The notes below the pieces were generated by a model that did not search any database, had not been told where the DNA came from, and saw only the letters and a list, made by a program, of their open reading frames with translations. From contig NZ_JBDUUH010000004.1 of the NCBI RefSeq assembly GCF_039939195.1, forward strand, positions 124,001-188,000: a stretch of DNA of 64,000 nt. Direction: 5' to 3'. Position numbers and translations under genes: made by a program. Positions within the stretch are counted from its first letter, which is position 1, and each line of letters starts with the position of its first letter. Positions 22,840 through 31,617 of the stretch are shown here, one piece after another. The stretch is from Foliimonas ilicis (GTDB taxonomy: Bacteria; Pseudomonadota; Alphaproteobacteria; Rhizobiales; Rhizobiaceae).

Positions 22840-22889
22840 GCATGCCGGAAGTTATTTCTCCTCAACGTCCAAGGAGACACCCGGCATGC
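22840..22889. repeat. Inverted repeat flanking the ribosome binding site of the hydrolase gene
   Basis: GCATGCCGG at 22840-22848 is perfectly complementary to CCGGCATGC at 22881-22889. The right arm contains the start codon and the loop holds the AAGGAG ribosome binding site. It may be an operator or a hairpin that limits initiation when the sox transcript reads through. Confidence 0.5.
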
Positions 22890-23704
22890 CATTCATCAAG
22901 ACTTCAGACGGTACAGAGCTTTTCTACAATGATTGGGGCAGCGGCAAGCCGGTCGTGCTCATCCACGGTTGGCCGCTCGACGGCGACATGTGGGAACACC
23001 AGTCGCTGTTTCTCGCCGAAAACGGCTTTCGCGTCATCACCTACGACAGGCGCGGCTTCGGTCGGTCGAGCCAGCCCTATTCGGGTTATGACTACGATAC
23101 ATTCGCCGACGATCTGAAAACCATCATCGAAAAGCTCAATCTCAAGGACGCTTCTCTCGTCGGCTTCTCGATGGGTGGCGGCGAAGTCGCCCGCTACATC
23201 GGCAAAAACGGCACGTCGCGCCTTTCAAAAGCCGTGCTGATTTCCGCCGTCACGCCATATCTGCTCAAGACCGCCGAGAACGATACCGGCGTGCCGCAGA
23301 AGGTCTTCGATGACATTATTGAAGGCATCAAGAAAGACCGGCCCGCCTTTCTGGGCGATTTCGGCAAGCAGTTCTTCGGTGCCTCGATGCTGAATCATCC
23401 AGTCAGCAGTGCAATGCTGGATTGGACAAGTCAGGTCGCGATGCTTGCCTCACCGAAGGCGACACTGGATTGCGTGCGCGCATTCTCCGGCACGGATTTC
23501 CGGGCTGATCTCGCCAAATTCGACATCCCGACCCTCATCATCCATGGCGATGATGACAAGACAGTGCCGATCGACGCTTCAGCCGGGGTAACGACAAAAC
23601 TGCTGCCGAAGGCGGAATACAGAATTTACGAAAACCAGCCGCATGGCCTCTACCACACTGCTGCGGACCGTTTGAACAACGATCTGCTGAAATTCCTGTC
23701 GTAA
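22886..23704 (+). CDS. Alpha/beta hydrolase (chloroperoxidase/arylesterase-like)
   Basis: 272-aa cytosolic alpha/beta hydrolase of the non-heme chloroperoxidase (perhydrolase/arylesterase) subgroup. Ser95 is the nucleophile (VGFSMGGGE), the acid lies in HGDDDKTVP and the His in QPHGLYHT. The oxyanion-hole segment is HGWPLDGDMW. Start ATG 22886 with AAGGAG 9 bases upstream. It follows soxG by 62 bases and ends at a terminator, so it may be a tail gene of the sox unit or independent. Natural substrate unknown. Confidence 0.88.
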   Translation: MPFIKTSDGTELFYNDWGSGKPVVLIHGWPLDGDMWEHQSLFLAENGFRVITYDRRGFGRSSQPYSGYDYDTFADDLKTIIEKLNLKDASLVGFSMGGGEVARYIGKNGTSRLSKAVLISAVTPYLLKTAENDTGVPQKVFDDIIEGIKKDRPAFLGDFGKQFFGASMLNHPVSSAMLDWTSQVAMLASPKATLDCVRAFSGTDFRADLAKFDIPTLIIHGDDDKTVPIDASAGVTTKLLPKAEYRIYENQPHGLYHTAADRLNNDLLKFLS

Positions 23705-23714
23705 GGAATAAAAG

Positions 23715-23743
23715 ACCGGCGGCGGAAACGCTGCCGGTTATTT
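23715..23743 (+). terminator. Terminator between convergent genes
   Basis: ACCGGCGGCG-GAAA-like loop-CGCTGCCGGT forms a 10-bp stem with one G-T pair and is followed by TATTT. It serves the hydrolase and overlaps the 3' end of the convergent nitroreductase gene. Confidence 0.7.
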
Positions 23744-24448
23744 GCAGAACTTGACCCAGTCTTCCAGCGGTGCACGCGGCGTACGGAAGGTGTTTTCGAC
23801 CTTCGACGTATCCTCGTAACCAAGCGCCATGCCGCACACGACGATCTCCTCTTCGGGAATGTCGAGGATTGGCCTTATCTGCTTGTGATAAGGCGCGAAC
23901 GCCGCCTGCGGGCAGGTGTGCAGCCCCCGCCCCCGCGCCGCAATCATGATGTTTTGCAGGAACATGCCGTAATCGATCCACGAACCCTTGTTCAGCCTGC
24001 GGTCGATCGTGAAGATCATGCCGACCGGCGCATCGAAAAACACGAAATTGCGGTCATGCTGGGCGCGCATCTTATCGACGTCGCGGCGGCCGATGCCAAG
24101 CACGCCGTAAAGGCCGAAACCGTTTTCGCGGCGACGCTGCAAATAGGGTTCAAAAAACTGGTCGGGATAATATTTGTATTCGTCCCACGCGACCTTTTCG
24201 GCGCGAATGCCTGAATTCAGGATCGCATCGCCGATCTGCTGCCGCGTCTCGCCGGTTGCGATGTAAACTTTCCACGGCTGCATATTCGTGCCGGATGGCG
24301 CGCGCGATGCGACTTCGAGAATGTCCTTGATCGCCTGCTCGTCCACCGGGTCCGGCAGGAAAGCGCGCACGGAGCGTCGCGAAAGAATTGCATCGTCCAC
24401 CATGGCGGTTTCATCCGCCACATGGGTCGTCTTTTTAGGTGCCAGCAT
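23738..24448 (-). CDS. Nitroreductase-family FMN oxidoreductase
   Basis: 236-aa nitroreductase-fold enzyme. The N-terminal SRRSVRAFLPDPV and ASRAPSGTNMQPW blocks bind FMN phosphate and ring. A central GSWIDYGMFLQNIMIAARG helix and the C-terminal VVCGMALGYED complete the fold. Such enzymes reduce nitroaromatics, quinones or flavins with NAD(P)H. ATG 24448 is used; ATG 24403 (MVDDAILSRRSV) is an alternative. Divergent from the XRE-cupin gene across a 239-base region that carries that regulator's operators, so it may share its control. Confidence 0.88.
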   Translation of the reverse strand: MLAPKKTTHVADETAMVDDAILSRRSVRAFLPDPVDEQAIKDILEVASRAPSGTNMQPWKVYIATGETRQQIGDAILNSGIRAEKVAWDEYKYYPDQFFEPYLQRRRENGFGLYGVLGIGRRDVDKMRAQHDRNFVFFDAPVGMIFTIDRRLNKGSWIDYGMFLQNIMIAARGRGLHTCPQAAFAPYHKQIRPILDIPEEEIVVCGMALGYEDTSKVENTFRTPRAPLEDWVKFCK

Positions 24449-24623
24449 GTCTGGTCGTCCCTGGGATATGAACTCAATTATAAGGCCGGATGGTGAGACA
24501 CCGTCTGTTCGGATGCATCGCCAGCTTCCGACCCTGATGCTGATTTCGAGCGGGCGTCCCTCAGATCACGTCCGAAGACTGCATTTGCACCACCCTCGCC
24601 CACTTCGCAAGAGCGACGGCACC

Positions 24624-24656
24624 CCATGAAATTATACTTGAAATTTTCACGGAAAT
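24624..24656. promoter_or_regulatory. Operator copy A upstream of the XRE-cupin gene
   Basis: CCATGAAATTATACTTGAAA followed by TTTTCACGGAAAT. It matches the operator at 11644-11671 over both arms and the trailing GGAAAT, and lies 32 bases before the XRE-cupin start codon. Confidence 0.6.
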
Positions 24657-24662
24657 CAGGCT

Positions 24663-24690
24663 CCATGAAATTATCCGGAGAATTTTCATG
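24663..24690. promoter_or_regulatory. Operator copy B overlapping the XRE-cupin start codon
   Basis: CATGAAATTATCC / GGAGAATTTTCATG is a near palindrome with one gap and one mismatch. Its right half contains the GGAG ribosome binding site and the ATG of the regulator, so binding would repress the regulator's own expression. Copies A and B are direct repeats 39 bases apart. Confidence 0.6.
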
Positions 24691-25281
24691 CCGACCAACC
24701 TTGCGCTCGATGAAGACGACTTTTCCGAAGAAGGCACATTGCTGGCGAGCGATTTGCGTGCGCTGCGCCGTGCGCGAGGCCTTACGCTGATTGATATTGC
24801 GGGCCGCCTCGGGCGCTCCGTCGGTTGGCTGAGCCAAATCGAGCGCGGGCTTTCCACTCCTTCGATCAGCGACCTTCGCGCTTTTGCAGAACTGTTTCGA
24901 GTGCCGATCAGCCTGTTTTTCGGTCATGAGCCGGAAAACGAGGGCGAGCGCGGCGTCATCGTACGAAGTGCCGGCAGGCGCGCGCTTGGCACAAGCGATT
25001 CGGGTCTGGTGGAGGAGCTTCTTTCACCCGATCTCGGCGGTAGTTTCGAAATGCTGCGCTCGGAATTCGCGCTGGGTGCCGAACTTGCTGTCGCCTCGCA
25101 GCGGCCCACCGAAGAAGCAGGCTATGTCGTTTCCGGCCGCTTCGACCTCGAAATAGACGGAATCTGGCACAGCCTCACAGAAGGCGACAGCTTCCGCTTC
25201 AGCGGCAAACCTTTCCGCTGGAAGAACCCGGGAACAGAACCGGCAGTGGTGATCTGGGTCATCTCGCCACCGGTGTATTGA
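24688..25281 (+). CDS. XRE-family regulator with C-terminal cupin
   Basis: 197-aa regulator. Residues about 20-75 are an XRE/Cro helix-turn-helix (LRALRRARGLTLIDIAGRLG, GWLSQIERGLSTPS), and residues about 115-190 a cupin_2 fold (EEAGYVVSGRFDLEID, EGDSFRFSGKPFRW) that usually senses a small ligand. XRE-cupin proteins often control amine or polyamine catabolism. The gene lies 11 bases before a dimethylglycine-dehydrogenase-like gene and is preceded by two operator copies, so autoregulation with co-regulation of that enzyme is likely. Confidence 0.88.
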   Translation: MPTNLALDEDDFSEEGTLLASDLRALRRARGLTLIDIAGRLGRSVGWLSQIERGLSTPSISDLRAFAELFRVPISLFFGHEPENEGERGVIVRSAGRRALGTSDSGLVEELLSPDLGGSFEMLRSEFALGAELAVASQRPTEEAGYVVSGRFDLEIDGIWHSLTEGDSFRFSGKPFRWKNPGTEPAVVIWVISPPVY

Positions 25282-25292
25282 GGAGAGATTGA

Positions 25293-27743
25293 ATGGCCGA
25301 ACTTCCTTCGACCGCGCGCGTGGTCATTATCGGTGGCGGCGTCGTCGGCGTTTCGGCTCTTTATCATCTTGCCAAGGCGGGCTGGATCGACTGTGTGCTT
25401 CTCGAAAAGAACGAGCTGACCTCCGGCTCGACATGGCATGCGGCGGGCAATGTCCCGACTTTTTCGTCGTCATGGTCACTGATGAACATGCAGCGCTATT
25501 CCGCCGAACTCTATCGCGGGCTGGCGGAAGAAGTCGATTATCCGATGAACTACCACGTCACCGGCTCGCTGCGCCTCGCCCACACGGATGAGCGGATGCG
25601 CGAATTCCAGCGCGTGAAGGGCATGGGCCGCTATCAGGGCATGGATATCGACGTGATCGGCGCCGACGAAATCGTGGGCCGTTACCCCTTCATCGACACG
25701 CAGGATCTGAAAGGCGCGCTCTACGATCCGGGCGACGGCGACATCGACCCCGCACAGTTGACGCAGGCGCTTGCAAAAGGCGCGCGCGACATGGGCCAGA
25801 AGATCGCGCGCTTCTGCCCGGTCACTGGCGTACGTCGCGAAAACGGCGAGTGGATCGTCTCGACGCCCAATGGCGAAATCCGCTGCGAATATGTCGTCAA
25901 CGCTGCCGGTTATCGCGCGCAGGAAGTGGGCAGAATGTTCGGCCGCGAAGTGCCGATGATGGTCATGAGCCATCAGTACATATTGTTCGAAGAAATTCCC
26001 GAACTCGCCGCCTGGTCGAAGGAAAACGGCAAAAAACTGCCGCTGCTGCGCGATGTCGATTCCTCCTACTATCTGCGGCAGGAAAAGAACGGCATGAATC
26101 TCGGGCCGTACGAACGCAATTGCCGCGCCCATTGGGCAACTCCCGACGATCCAATGCCCGACGATTTTTCCTTCCAGCTTTACCCGGACGATCTGGAACG
26201 CCTCGAATGGCATCTGAACGATGCAATCGCGCGCGTCCCGATCCTTGGCACTGCCGGGCTTTCCAAGGTCATCAACGGCCCGATTCCCTACACGCCAGAT
26301 GGCAATCCGCTGATCGGCCCGATGCCCGGCGTGCCGAACGCGTTCGAGGCCTGCGTCTTCACCTTCGGCATCGCGCAGGGCGGCGGTGCTGGCAAGGTAC
26401 TGGCCGAATGGATCACACAGGGCCAAACCGAATGGGATATGTGGTCCTGCGACCCGCGCCGTTTCACAGCCTTTGCCGCGGGTCACGACTATGCCGTCGA
26501 GAAGGGCAAGGAAATCTACGGCCATGAATATGCGATCCATTTCCCGCGCCACTCATGGCCCGCGGGCCGCAACCAGAAGCTTTCGCCGATCCACGACCGG
26601 ATAGCCGCACTCGGCGCTCAATTCGGCTCCTACAATGGCTGGGAACGCGCCAACTGGTTTGCGCAGCCGGGCGACGACACATCGGAGGAAGCCACCCAGA
26701 CCTTCCACCGCGAAGGCCCCTGGCAGGCCCGCATCCGCGAGGAATGTCTAGCGGTACGCGATACGGCTGGCATTCTCGACCTTCCCGGCTTCTCGCGATA
26801 TCGCCTGCAAGGTGCGGGCGCGCGCGATTGGCTCTCCTCGCTCATCACCGGCGCGGTGCCGAAACCCGGCCGCATCGGCCTTGCCTATTTCGCCGACGAC
26901 AAGGGCCGTATCGTCACCGAAATGTCGGTCATGGCACTCGCGGAAGATTTTTTCTTCCTGATCACGGCAGGTGTTGCCGAGTGGCACGACTTCGAGTGGC
27001 TGCAGAAACATCAGCCGGAAGGCACGGAAATGACTCTGCAAAACGTCACCGAGACTTTCTCCTGCCAGATACTTTCGGGGCCGAATTCGCGCGCCATATT
27101 GGCCGATGTGAGCCAGGCGGATCTCACGCTGCCGTGGCTCTCGCATCAATCCGTTCAGATTGCCGACAGATGGTGCCAGCTCGTACGCGTGTCCTTCGCG
27201 GGCGAACTCGGCTGGGAAATCCACACCAAGATCGAGGACACGGCTGTAATTTTCGACGCGGTCTGGCAGGCAGGCCAGAAGCATGGCCTAAAACCCTTCG
27301 GCATGTACGCGCTCGACAGTCTGCGTCTCGAAAAAGGCTACCGCGCATGGAAAGGTGATCTTTCGACCGATTACACGGTGCTGCAGGGTGGGCTTGAGCG
27401 CTTCGTGAAATGGGACAAGCCGGACTTCAAGGGCAAATCCGCACTTCAGAGCGAAAAGCAGCAGGGCGTAAAAAAGCGTTTCGTTACCTTAGTGGTCGAA
27501 GCCGGCGAATGCGATGCGCCTTACATGTCGCCGGTCTGGCACGATGGTCGCATCGTCGGTGAAACGACATCCGGCGGCTGGGGCCATCGCATCGACAAAT
27601 CCATCGCGCTCGGCACCATCCGCGCCGATCTGGCTATTCCCGGCCAGAAGCTAAAAGTGGAGATTTTCGGCGAAAACTTCCCCGCTGTGGTTCAGGAAGA
27701 TCAACCCCTCTGGGACCCGAAGAACGAGAGATTAAAAGCGTAG
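25293..27743 (+). CDS. Dimethylglycine dehydrogenase-like FAD-GcvT oxidoreductase
   Basis: 816-aa enzyme, the closest of the three paralogues to mammalian dimethylglycine dehydrogenase. FAD motif VVIIGGGVVGVSALYHL at residues 10-26; GSTWHAAG with His49 as the expected covalent FAD ligand; ALYDPGDGDIDPAQL and LRDVDSSYYLRQEKNG match the family's middle region. GcvT and GcvT-C domains fill about 430-810 and bind tetrahydrofolate. It should demethylate dimethylglycine, or a similar tertiary amine, to sarcosine, feeding soxBDAG. Eleven bases after the XRE-cupin gene, probably one transcript. Confidence 0.88.
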   Translation: MAELPSTARVVIIGGGVVGVSALYHLAKAGWIDCVLLEKNELTSGSTWHAAGNVPTFSSSWSLMNMQRYSAELYRGLAEEVDYPMNYHVTGSLRLAHTDERMREFQRVKGMGRYQGMDIDVIGADEIVGRYPFIDTQDLKGALYDPGDGDIDPAQLTQALAKGARDMGQKIARFCPVTGVRRENGEWIVSTPNGEIRCEYVVNAAGYRAQEVGRMFGREVPMMVMSHQYILFEEIPELAAWSKENGKKLPLLRDVDSSYYLRQEKNGMNLGPYERNCRAHWATPDDPMPDDFSFQLYPDDLERLEWHLNDAIARVPILGTAGLSKVINGPIPYTPDGNPLIGPMPGVPNAFEACVFTFGIAQGGGAGKVLAEWITQGQTEWDMWSCDPRRFTAFAAGHDYAVEKGKEIYGHEYAIHFPRHSWPAGRNQKLSPIHDRIAALGAQFGSYNGWERANWFAQPGDDTSEEATQTFHREGPWQARIREECLAVRDTAGILDLPGFSRYRLQGAGARDWLSSLITGAVPKPGRIGLAYFADDKGRIVTEMSVMALAEDFFFLITAGVAEWHDFEWLQKHQPEGTEMTLQNVTETFSCQILSGPNSRAILADVSQADLTLPWLSHQSVQIADRWCQLVRVSFAGELGWEIHTKIEDTAVIFDAVWQAGQKHGLKPFGMYALDSLRLEKGYRAWKGDLSTDYTVLQGGLERFVKWDKPDFKGKSALQSEKQQGVKKRFVTLVVEAGECDAPYMSPVWHDGRIVGETTSGGWGHRIDKSIALGTIRADLAIPGQKLKVEIFGENFPAVVQEDQPLWDPKNERLKA

Positions 27744-27747
27744 ACGG

Positions 27748-27871
27748 CCCCTCATCCCGCTGCCGCGACCTTCTCCCCGCAAGCGCGGGGAGAAGGAAGA
27801 AGCTGAAACGTCGCCGCAACCTTTCTTCGCCCCGTTTACGGGGAGAAGATGCCGGCAGGCAGATGAGGGGC
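27748..27871. repeat. RIME-like intergenic mosaic element
   Basis: A 124-base element bounded by GCCCCTCAT and ATGAGGGGC. It contains two inner hairpins, CCTTCTCCCCGC-AAGC-GCGGGGAGAAGG and the similar CGCCCCGTTTACGGGGAGAAG. This is the layout and sequence style of the Rhizobium intergenic mosaic elements found in many Rhizobiales. It sits between the dimethylglycine dehydrogenase-like gene and the aminotransferase and may act as a transcript-end structure. Confidence 0.8.
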
Positions 27872-27904
27872 AATCGAAACGGAAATGATTAAAGGAATAA
27901 CTTT

Positions 27905-29098
27905 ATGCCCCACCCATCGTCACGAATTTCCGGCATCACCCCATCGGGCAAGGATGGATGGGAAGTGCATTTCGCCGCCATGACCCGCAGGCTAGCAGGT
28001 GAGGAAATCATCATGCTGTCGGCAGGCGATCATGATTTCGATACGCCAGCCGAAACCGTAGAAGCCTGTGTGACTGCCGTCCGCAGCGGATTCCACCACT
28101 ACACGCAACTTCCCGGCATCCCGCCGCTTCGCGCGGCAATGGCCAGGATTTCGACGCGCATGACGGGCGTCGAGACGTCAGCCTCGGAAGTCATCGCCAC
28201 GCCCGGCGGTCAGTTGGCGCTTTTCGCGGCCGTGCAGGCGACGCTCGATCCCGGCGGCCACGCAATCGTCGTTGCTCCTTATTACGCGACCTACCCCGCC
28301 ACATTCCGCGCGGCAGGCGCAGGGTTCACCGTGGTCGAAGCGCAGCCGGACAATGGCTTCCAGCCGCTGCCGGAGGAAATCGAAAAGGCAATCGAACCGA
28401 ACACGCGCGCCATCCTCATCAATACGCCGAACAACCCGACCGGCGCGGTCTACAGCCGCGAGACGCTGGAAGGCATTGCCGATATTTGCCGCAGACACGA
28501 CCTCTGGCTGCTTTCCGATGAGGTCTACTGGACGCTTGGCAGCGGCGAGCATTTTTCGCCCCGCGCTTTGCCCGGCATGGCGGAGCGCACGCTGGTCATC
28601 AATTCCATGTCGAAAAGCCACGGCATGACGGGCTGGCGCATCGGCTGGCTGACGGGGCCAAAGGCGCTGATCGAACTGCTGATCAGCCTCAACCTCGTCA
28701 CCACTTACGGCCTAACCGATTTCGTCAGCCATGCCGCCGTCGAAGCGCTGGAAAACGATTTCGGCGTGGCCGAGATCGCGGAACGCTACAAGGCGCGCCG
28801 GGAACTGATGCTCGATGCGTTTCGCGGCTTCAACGACTTCACTGTGCGCGGTTCGGAAGGAGGCATGTACATCATGCTCGACATTCGCGACATCGAGCCG
28901 GATTGCGAGAAATTCGCATGGGGCCTGCTGGAAGCCGAAAAACTCGCCGTCATGCCGGGTTCGAGCTTCGGCGAAGCAGCCGAAGGCCACATTCGCCTCA
29001 GCCTTTGCCAGCCGGAAGACACGCTGAAAGAGGCCGCCCATCGCCTGAAACGCTTCGCCTCTTCCTATCCCTTTCAAGCCAAGAGCAAATCCGCATGA
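27905..29098 (+). CDS. Class I/II PLP aminotransferase
   Basis: 397-aa fold-type I aminotransferase. NTPNNPTGAVYSRE contacts the cofactor, SDEVYW holds the Asp pair, and SMSKSHGMTGWRIGW carries the Schiff-base Lys. GGMYIMLDIRD and HIRLSLCQPED mark the small domain. The substrate is not evident; it is co-translated (ATGA) with a FAD-GcvT demethylase, which suggests an amino acid liberated by demethylation or an N-methyl amino acid path. Start ATG 27905 follows AAAGGA 10 bases upstream. Confidence 0.85.
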   Translation: MPHPSSRISGITPSGKDGWEVHFAAMTRRLAGEEIIMLSAGDHDFDTPAETVEACVTAVRSGFHHYTQLPGIPPLRAAMARISTRMTGVETSASEVIATPGGQLALFAAVQATLDPGGHAIVVAPYYATYPATFRAAGAGFTVVEAQPDNGFQPLPEEIEKAIEPNTRAILINTPNNPTGAVYSRETLEGIADICRRHDLWLLSDEVYWTLGSGEHFSPRALPGMAERTLVINSMSKSHGMTGWRIGWLTGPKALIELLISLNLVTTYGLTDFVSHAAVEALENDFGVAEIAERYKARRELMLDAFRGFNDFTVRGSEGGMYIMLDIRDIEPDCEKFAWGLLEAEKLAVMPGSSFGEAAEGHIRLSLCQPEDTLKEAAHRLKRFASSYPFQAKSKSA

Positions 29099-31554
29099 GC
29101 GCATCGCCCTCGAAAGACATTCCAGCCAAGGCAAGAGCCGTCATCATCGGCGGCGGCATTTCGGGCTGTTCGGTCGCCTACCATCTGGCAAAACTTGGCT
29201 GGAAAGATGTCGTTTTGCTCGAGCGCAAGCAATTGACCAGCGGCACGACATGGCACGCGGCAGGGCTTATCGGCCAGTTGCGCGGTTCGCAGAATATGAC
29301 GCGGCTCGCCAAATATTCGGCAGACCTCTACGTCAAGCTGGAGGAAGAAACCGGCGTCGCGACCGGCATGCGGCAGGTCGGCTCGATCACCGTCGCGCTG
29401 ACCGAAGAGCGCAAGCACGAGATTTACCGGCAGGCTTCGCTGGCCCGCGCGTTCAATGTCGATGTTCGCGAGATTTCGCCTAACGAAGTCAAGGAAATGT
29501 ACCCGCATCTGAACATTGCCGATGTCGTCGGCGCCGTTCATCTGCCGCTCGACGGCCAGTGCGACCCCGCCAACATCGCCATGGCTCTTGCGAAGGGCGC
29601 CCGCCAGCGCGGCGCGAAGATTTTTGAGAACGTCAAAGTCAGCGCGGTTCACAAGAAGGATGGCCGCGTCACCGGCGTTTCCTGGGTTCAGGGCGAAGAA
29701 CAGGGCACGATCGAGGCCGATGTCGTGATCAACTGCGCAGGCATGTGGGCGCGCGATTTCGGGGCAATGTCCGGCGTCAACATTCCGCTCCACGCCTGCG
29801 AGCATTTCTATCTGGTCACAGAAGCCATTCGGGGGCTTGGCCGCCTGCCCGTCCTTCGCGTGCCGGACGAGTGCGCCTACTACAAGGAAGACGCAGGCAA
29901 GATGATGCTCGGCGCGTTCGAGCCGAAAGCCAAGCCTTGGGGCATGAACGGCATTTCGGAGGATTTCTGCTTCGACCAGTTGCAGGAGGATTTCGAGCAT
30001 TTCGAGCCGATCCTCGAAATGGGCGTGAACCGCATGCCGATGCTGGCCGACGCCGGCATTCACACCTTCTTCAACGGGCCCGAAAGCTTCACGCCGGATG
30101 ATCGCTACTACCTTGGCGAAGCGCCCGAACTCAAAGGCTACTGGGTCGCCGCCGGTTACAATTCCATCGGCATCGTCTCATCCGGTGGCGCGGGCATGGC
30201 GCTGGCGCAGTGGATCAATGATGGCGAAGCGCCCTTCGATCTCTGGGAAGTCGACATCCGCCGCGCCCAGCCATTCCAGAAGAACCGCGCCTATCTCAAG
30301 GAGCGCGTTTCCGAAACGCTCGGCCTGCTCTACGCCGACCACTTCCCCTATCGCCAGATGGCGACCTCGCGCGGCGTTCGCCGCTCGCCGATCCACGAAC
30401 ATCTGAAAAATCGCGGCGCCGTCTTCGGCGAAGTCGCAGGCTGGGAACGCGCAAACTGGTTTGCCCGCGAGGGACAGGAGCGCGAATACCGCTATTCGTG
30501 GAAGCGGCAGAACTGGTTCGACAACCAGCGCGAGGAACATCTGGCCGTGCGCAGTGGCGTCGGCCTGTTCGACATGACCTCGTTCGGCAAGATCAGGATC
30601 GAGGGGCGCGACGCGCTGACTTTTCTGCAAAAGCTCTGCGCCAACGAAATGGATGTCGAGCCGGGCAAGATCGTCTACACGCAGATGCTCAACGCAAAGG
30701 GCGGCATCGAAAGCGATCTGACAATCACCCGCCTGTCGGAAGCGGCCTTCCTCGCGGTCGTTCCCGGCGCAACGCTGCAACGCGATCTTGCATGGCTTCG
30801 AAAGCATTTGCAGGACGAGTTCGTCGTCATAACCGATGTCACCGCCGCCGAATCCGTGCTCTGCCTCATGGGGCCGAAAGCGCGTGAGGTGGTTTCGCGC
30901 ATCAGCCCGAATGATTTCTCGAACGAGGCATTTCCCTTCGGCACAATGCAGGAAATCGAGATCGGCATGGGCCTCGCCCGCGCCCATCGCGTAACCTATG
31001 TCGGCGAATTGGGCTGGGAACTTTACGTCTCCGCCGACCAGACCGCCCATGTCTTCGAGGCCTTGGAGGAAGCGGGTGCCGCATCGGGCCTGAAACTCTG
31101 CGGCCTGCACACACTGGATTCCTGCCGCATCGAAAAGGCGTTCCGCCACTTCGGCCATGACATTACGGATGAGGACCATGTGCTAGAAGCAGGTCTTGGC
31201 TTTGCCGTCAAAACCGCTAAGGGCGATTTCATCGGACGCGACGCCGTTCTGCGAAAGAAAGATGGTGGCCTCAACCGCAGGCTCGTTCAATTCCGCCTGA
31301 AAAACCCCGAGCCGCTGCTGTTCCACAACGAAGCGCTGGTGCGCGATGGCGAGATCGTTTCCATCATCACATCGGGCAATTACGGGCATCATCTGGGTGG
31401 TGCGGTCGGCTTGGGCTATGTGCCGGCAAAAGGCCAGAGCGAGGCCGATATTCTGGGCTCTTCCTACGAAATCGAGATCGCGGGCGAGCGTTTCCAGGCC
31501 GAAGCCTCTCTAAAACCGATGTATGACCCAAAGGCTGAAAGGGTTCGCATGTAG
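29095..31554 (+). CDS. FAD-GcvT oxidoreductase (sarcosine/dimethylglycine dehydrogenase-like)
   Basis: 819-aa paralogue. FAD motif VIIGGGISGCSVAYHL at residues 16-31, GTTWHAAG with His54 as the expected covalent FAD ligand, and a GcvT plus GcvT-C half from about 440 (WERANWF, then ELGWELYVSADQ and CGLHTLDSCRIEKAF). I place the start at ATG 29095, which overlaps the aminotransferase stop; the open frame further upstream lies inside that gene. It differs from the 25293 enzyme in the substrate-facing region after the His (LIGQLRGSQNM instead of NVPTFSSSWSLM), so the N-methyl substrate is probably different. Confidence 0.85.
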   Translation: MSASPSKDIPAKARAVIIGGGISGCSVAYHLAKLGWKDVVLLERKQLTSGTTWHAAGLIGQLRGSQNMTRLAKYSADLYVKLEEETGVATGMRQVGSITVALTEERKHEIYRQASLARAFNVDVREISPNEVKEMYPHLNIADVVGAVHLPLDGQCDPANIAMALAKGARQRGAKIFENVKVSAVHKKDGRVTGVSWVQGEEQGTIEADVVINCAGMWARDFGAMSGVNIPLHACEHFYLVTEAIRGLGRLPVLRVPDECAYYKEDAGKMMLGAFEPKAKPWGMNGISEDFCFDQLQEDFEHFEPILEMGVNRMPMLADAGIHTFFNGPESFTPDDRYYLGEAPELKGYWVAAGYNSIGIVSSGGAGMALAQWINDGEAPFDLWEVDIRRAQPFQKNRAYLKERVSETLGLLYADHFPYRQMATSRGVRRSPIHEHLKNRGAVFGEVAGWERANWFAREGQEREYRYSWKRQNWFDNQREEHLAVRSGVGLFDMTSFGKIRIEGRDALTFLQKLCANEMDVEPGKIVYTQMLNAKGGIESDLTITRLSEAAFLAVVPGATLQRDLAWLRKHLQDEFVVITDVTAAESVLCLMGPKAREVVSRISPNDFSNEAFPFGTMQEIEIGMGLARAHRVTYVGELGWELYVSADQTAHVFEALEEAGAASGLKLCGLHTLDSCRIEKAFRHFGHDITDEDHVLEAGLGFAVKTAKGDFIGRDAVLRKKDGGLNRRLVQFRLKNPEPLLFHNEALVRDGEIVSIITSGNYGHHLGGAVGLGYVPAKGQSEADILGSSYEIEIAGERFQAEASLKPMYDPKAERVRM

Positions 31555-31617
31555 GCCAACTCGACAGATTGCGTTTCAGCCTGTAGGCGTATTTCACGTA
31601 AGCAGGTGAGGTTTGGC

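Noticed and set aside
27748..27871. CRISPR-like array of repeated hairpins
   Set aside because: There are only two related hairpins inside one palindromic element and no regular spacers; a RIME-like intergenic repeat explains it.
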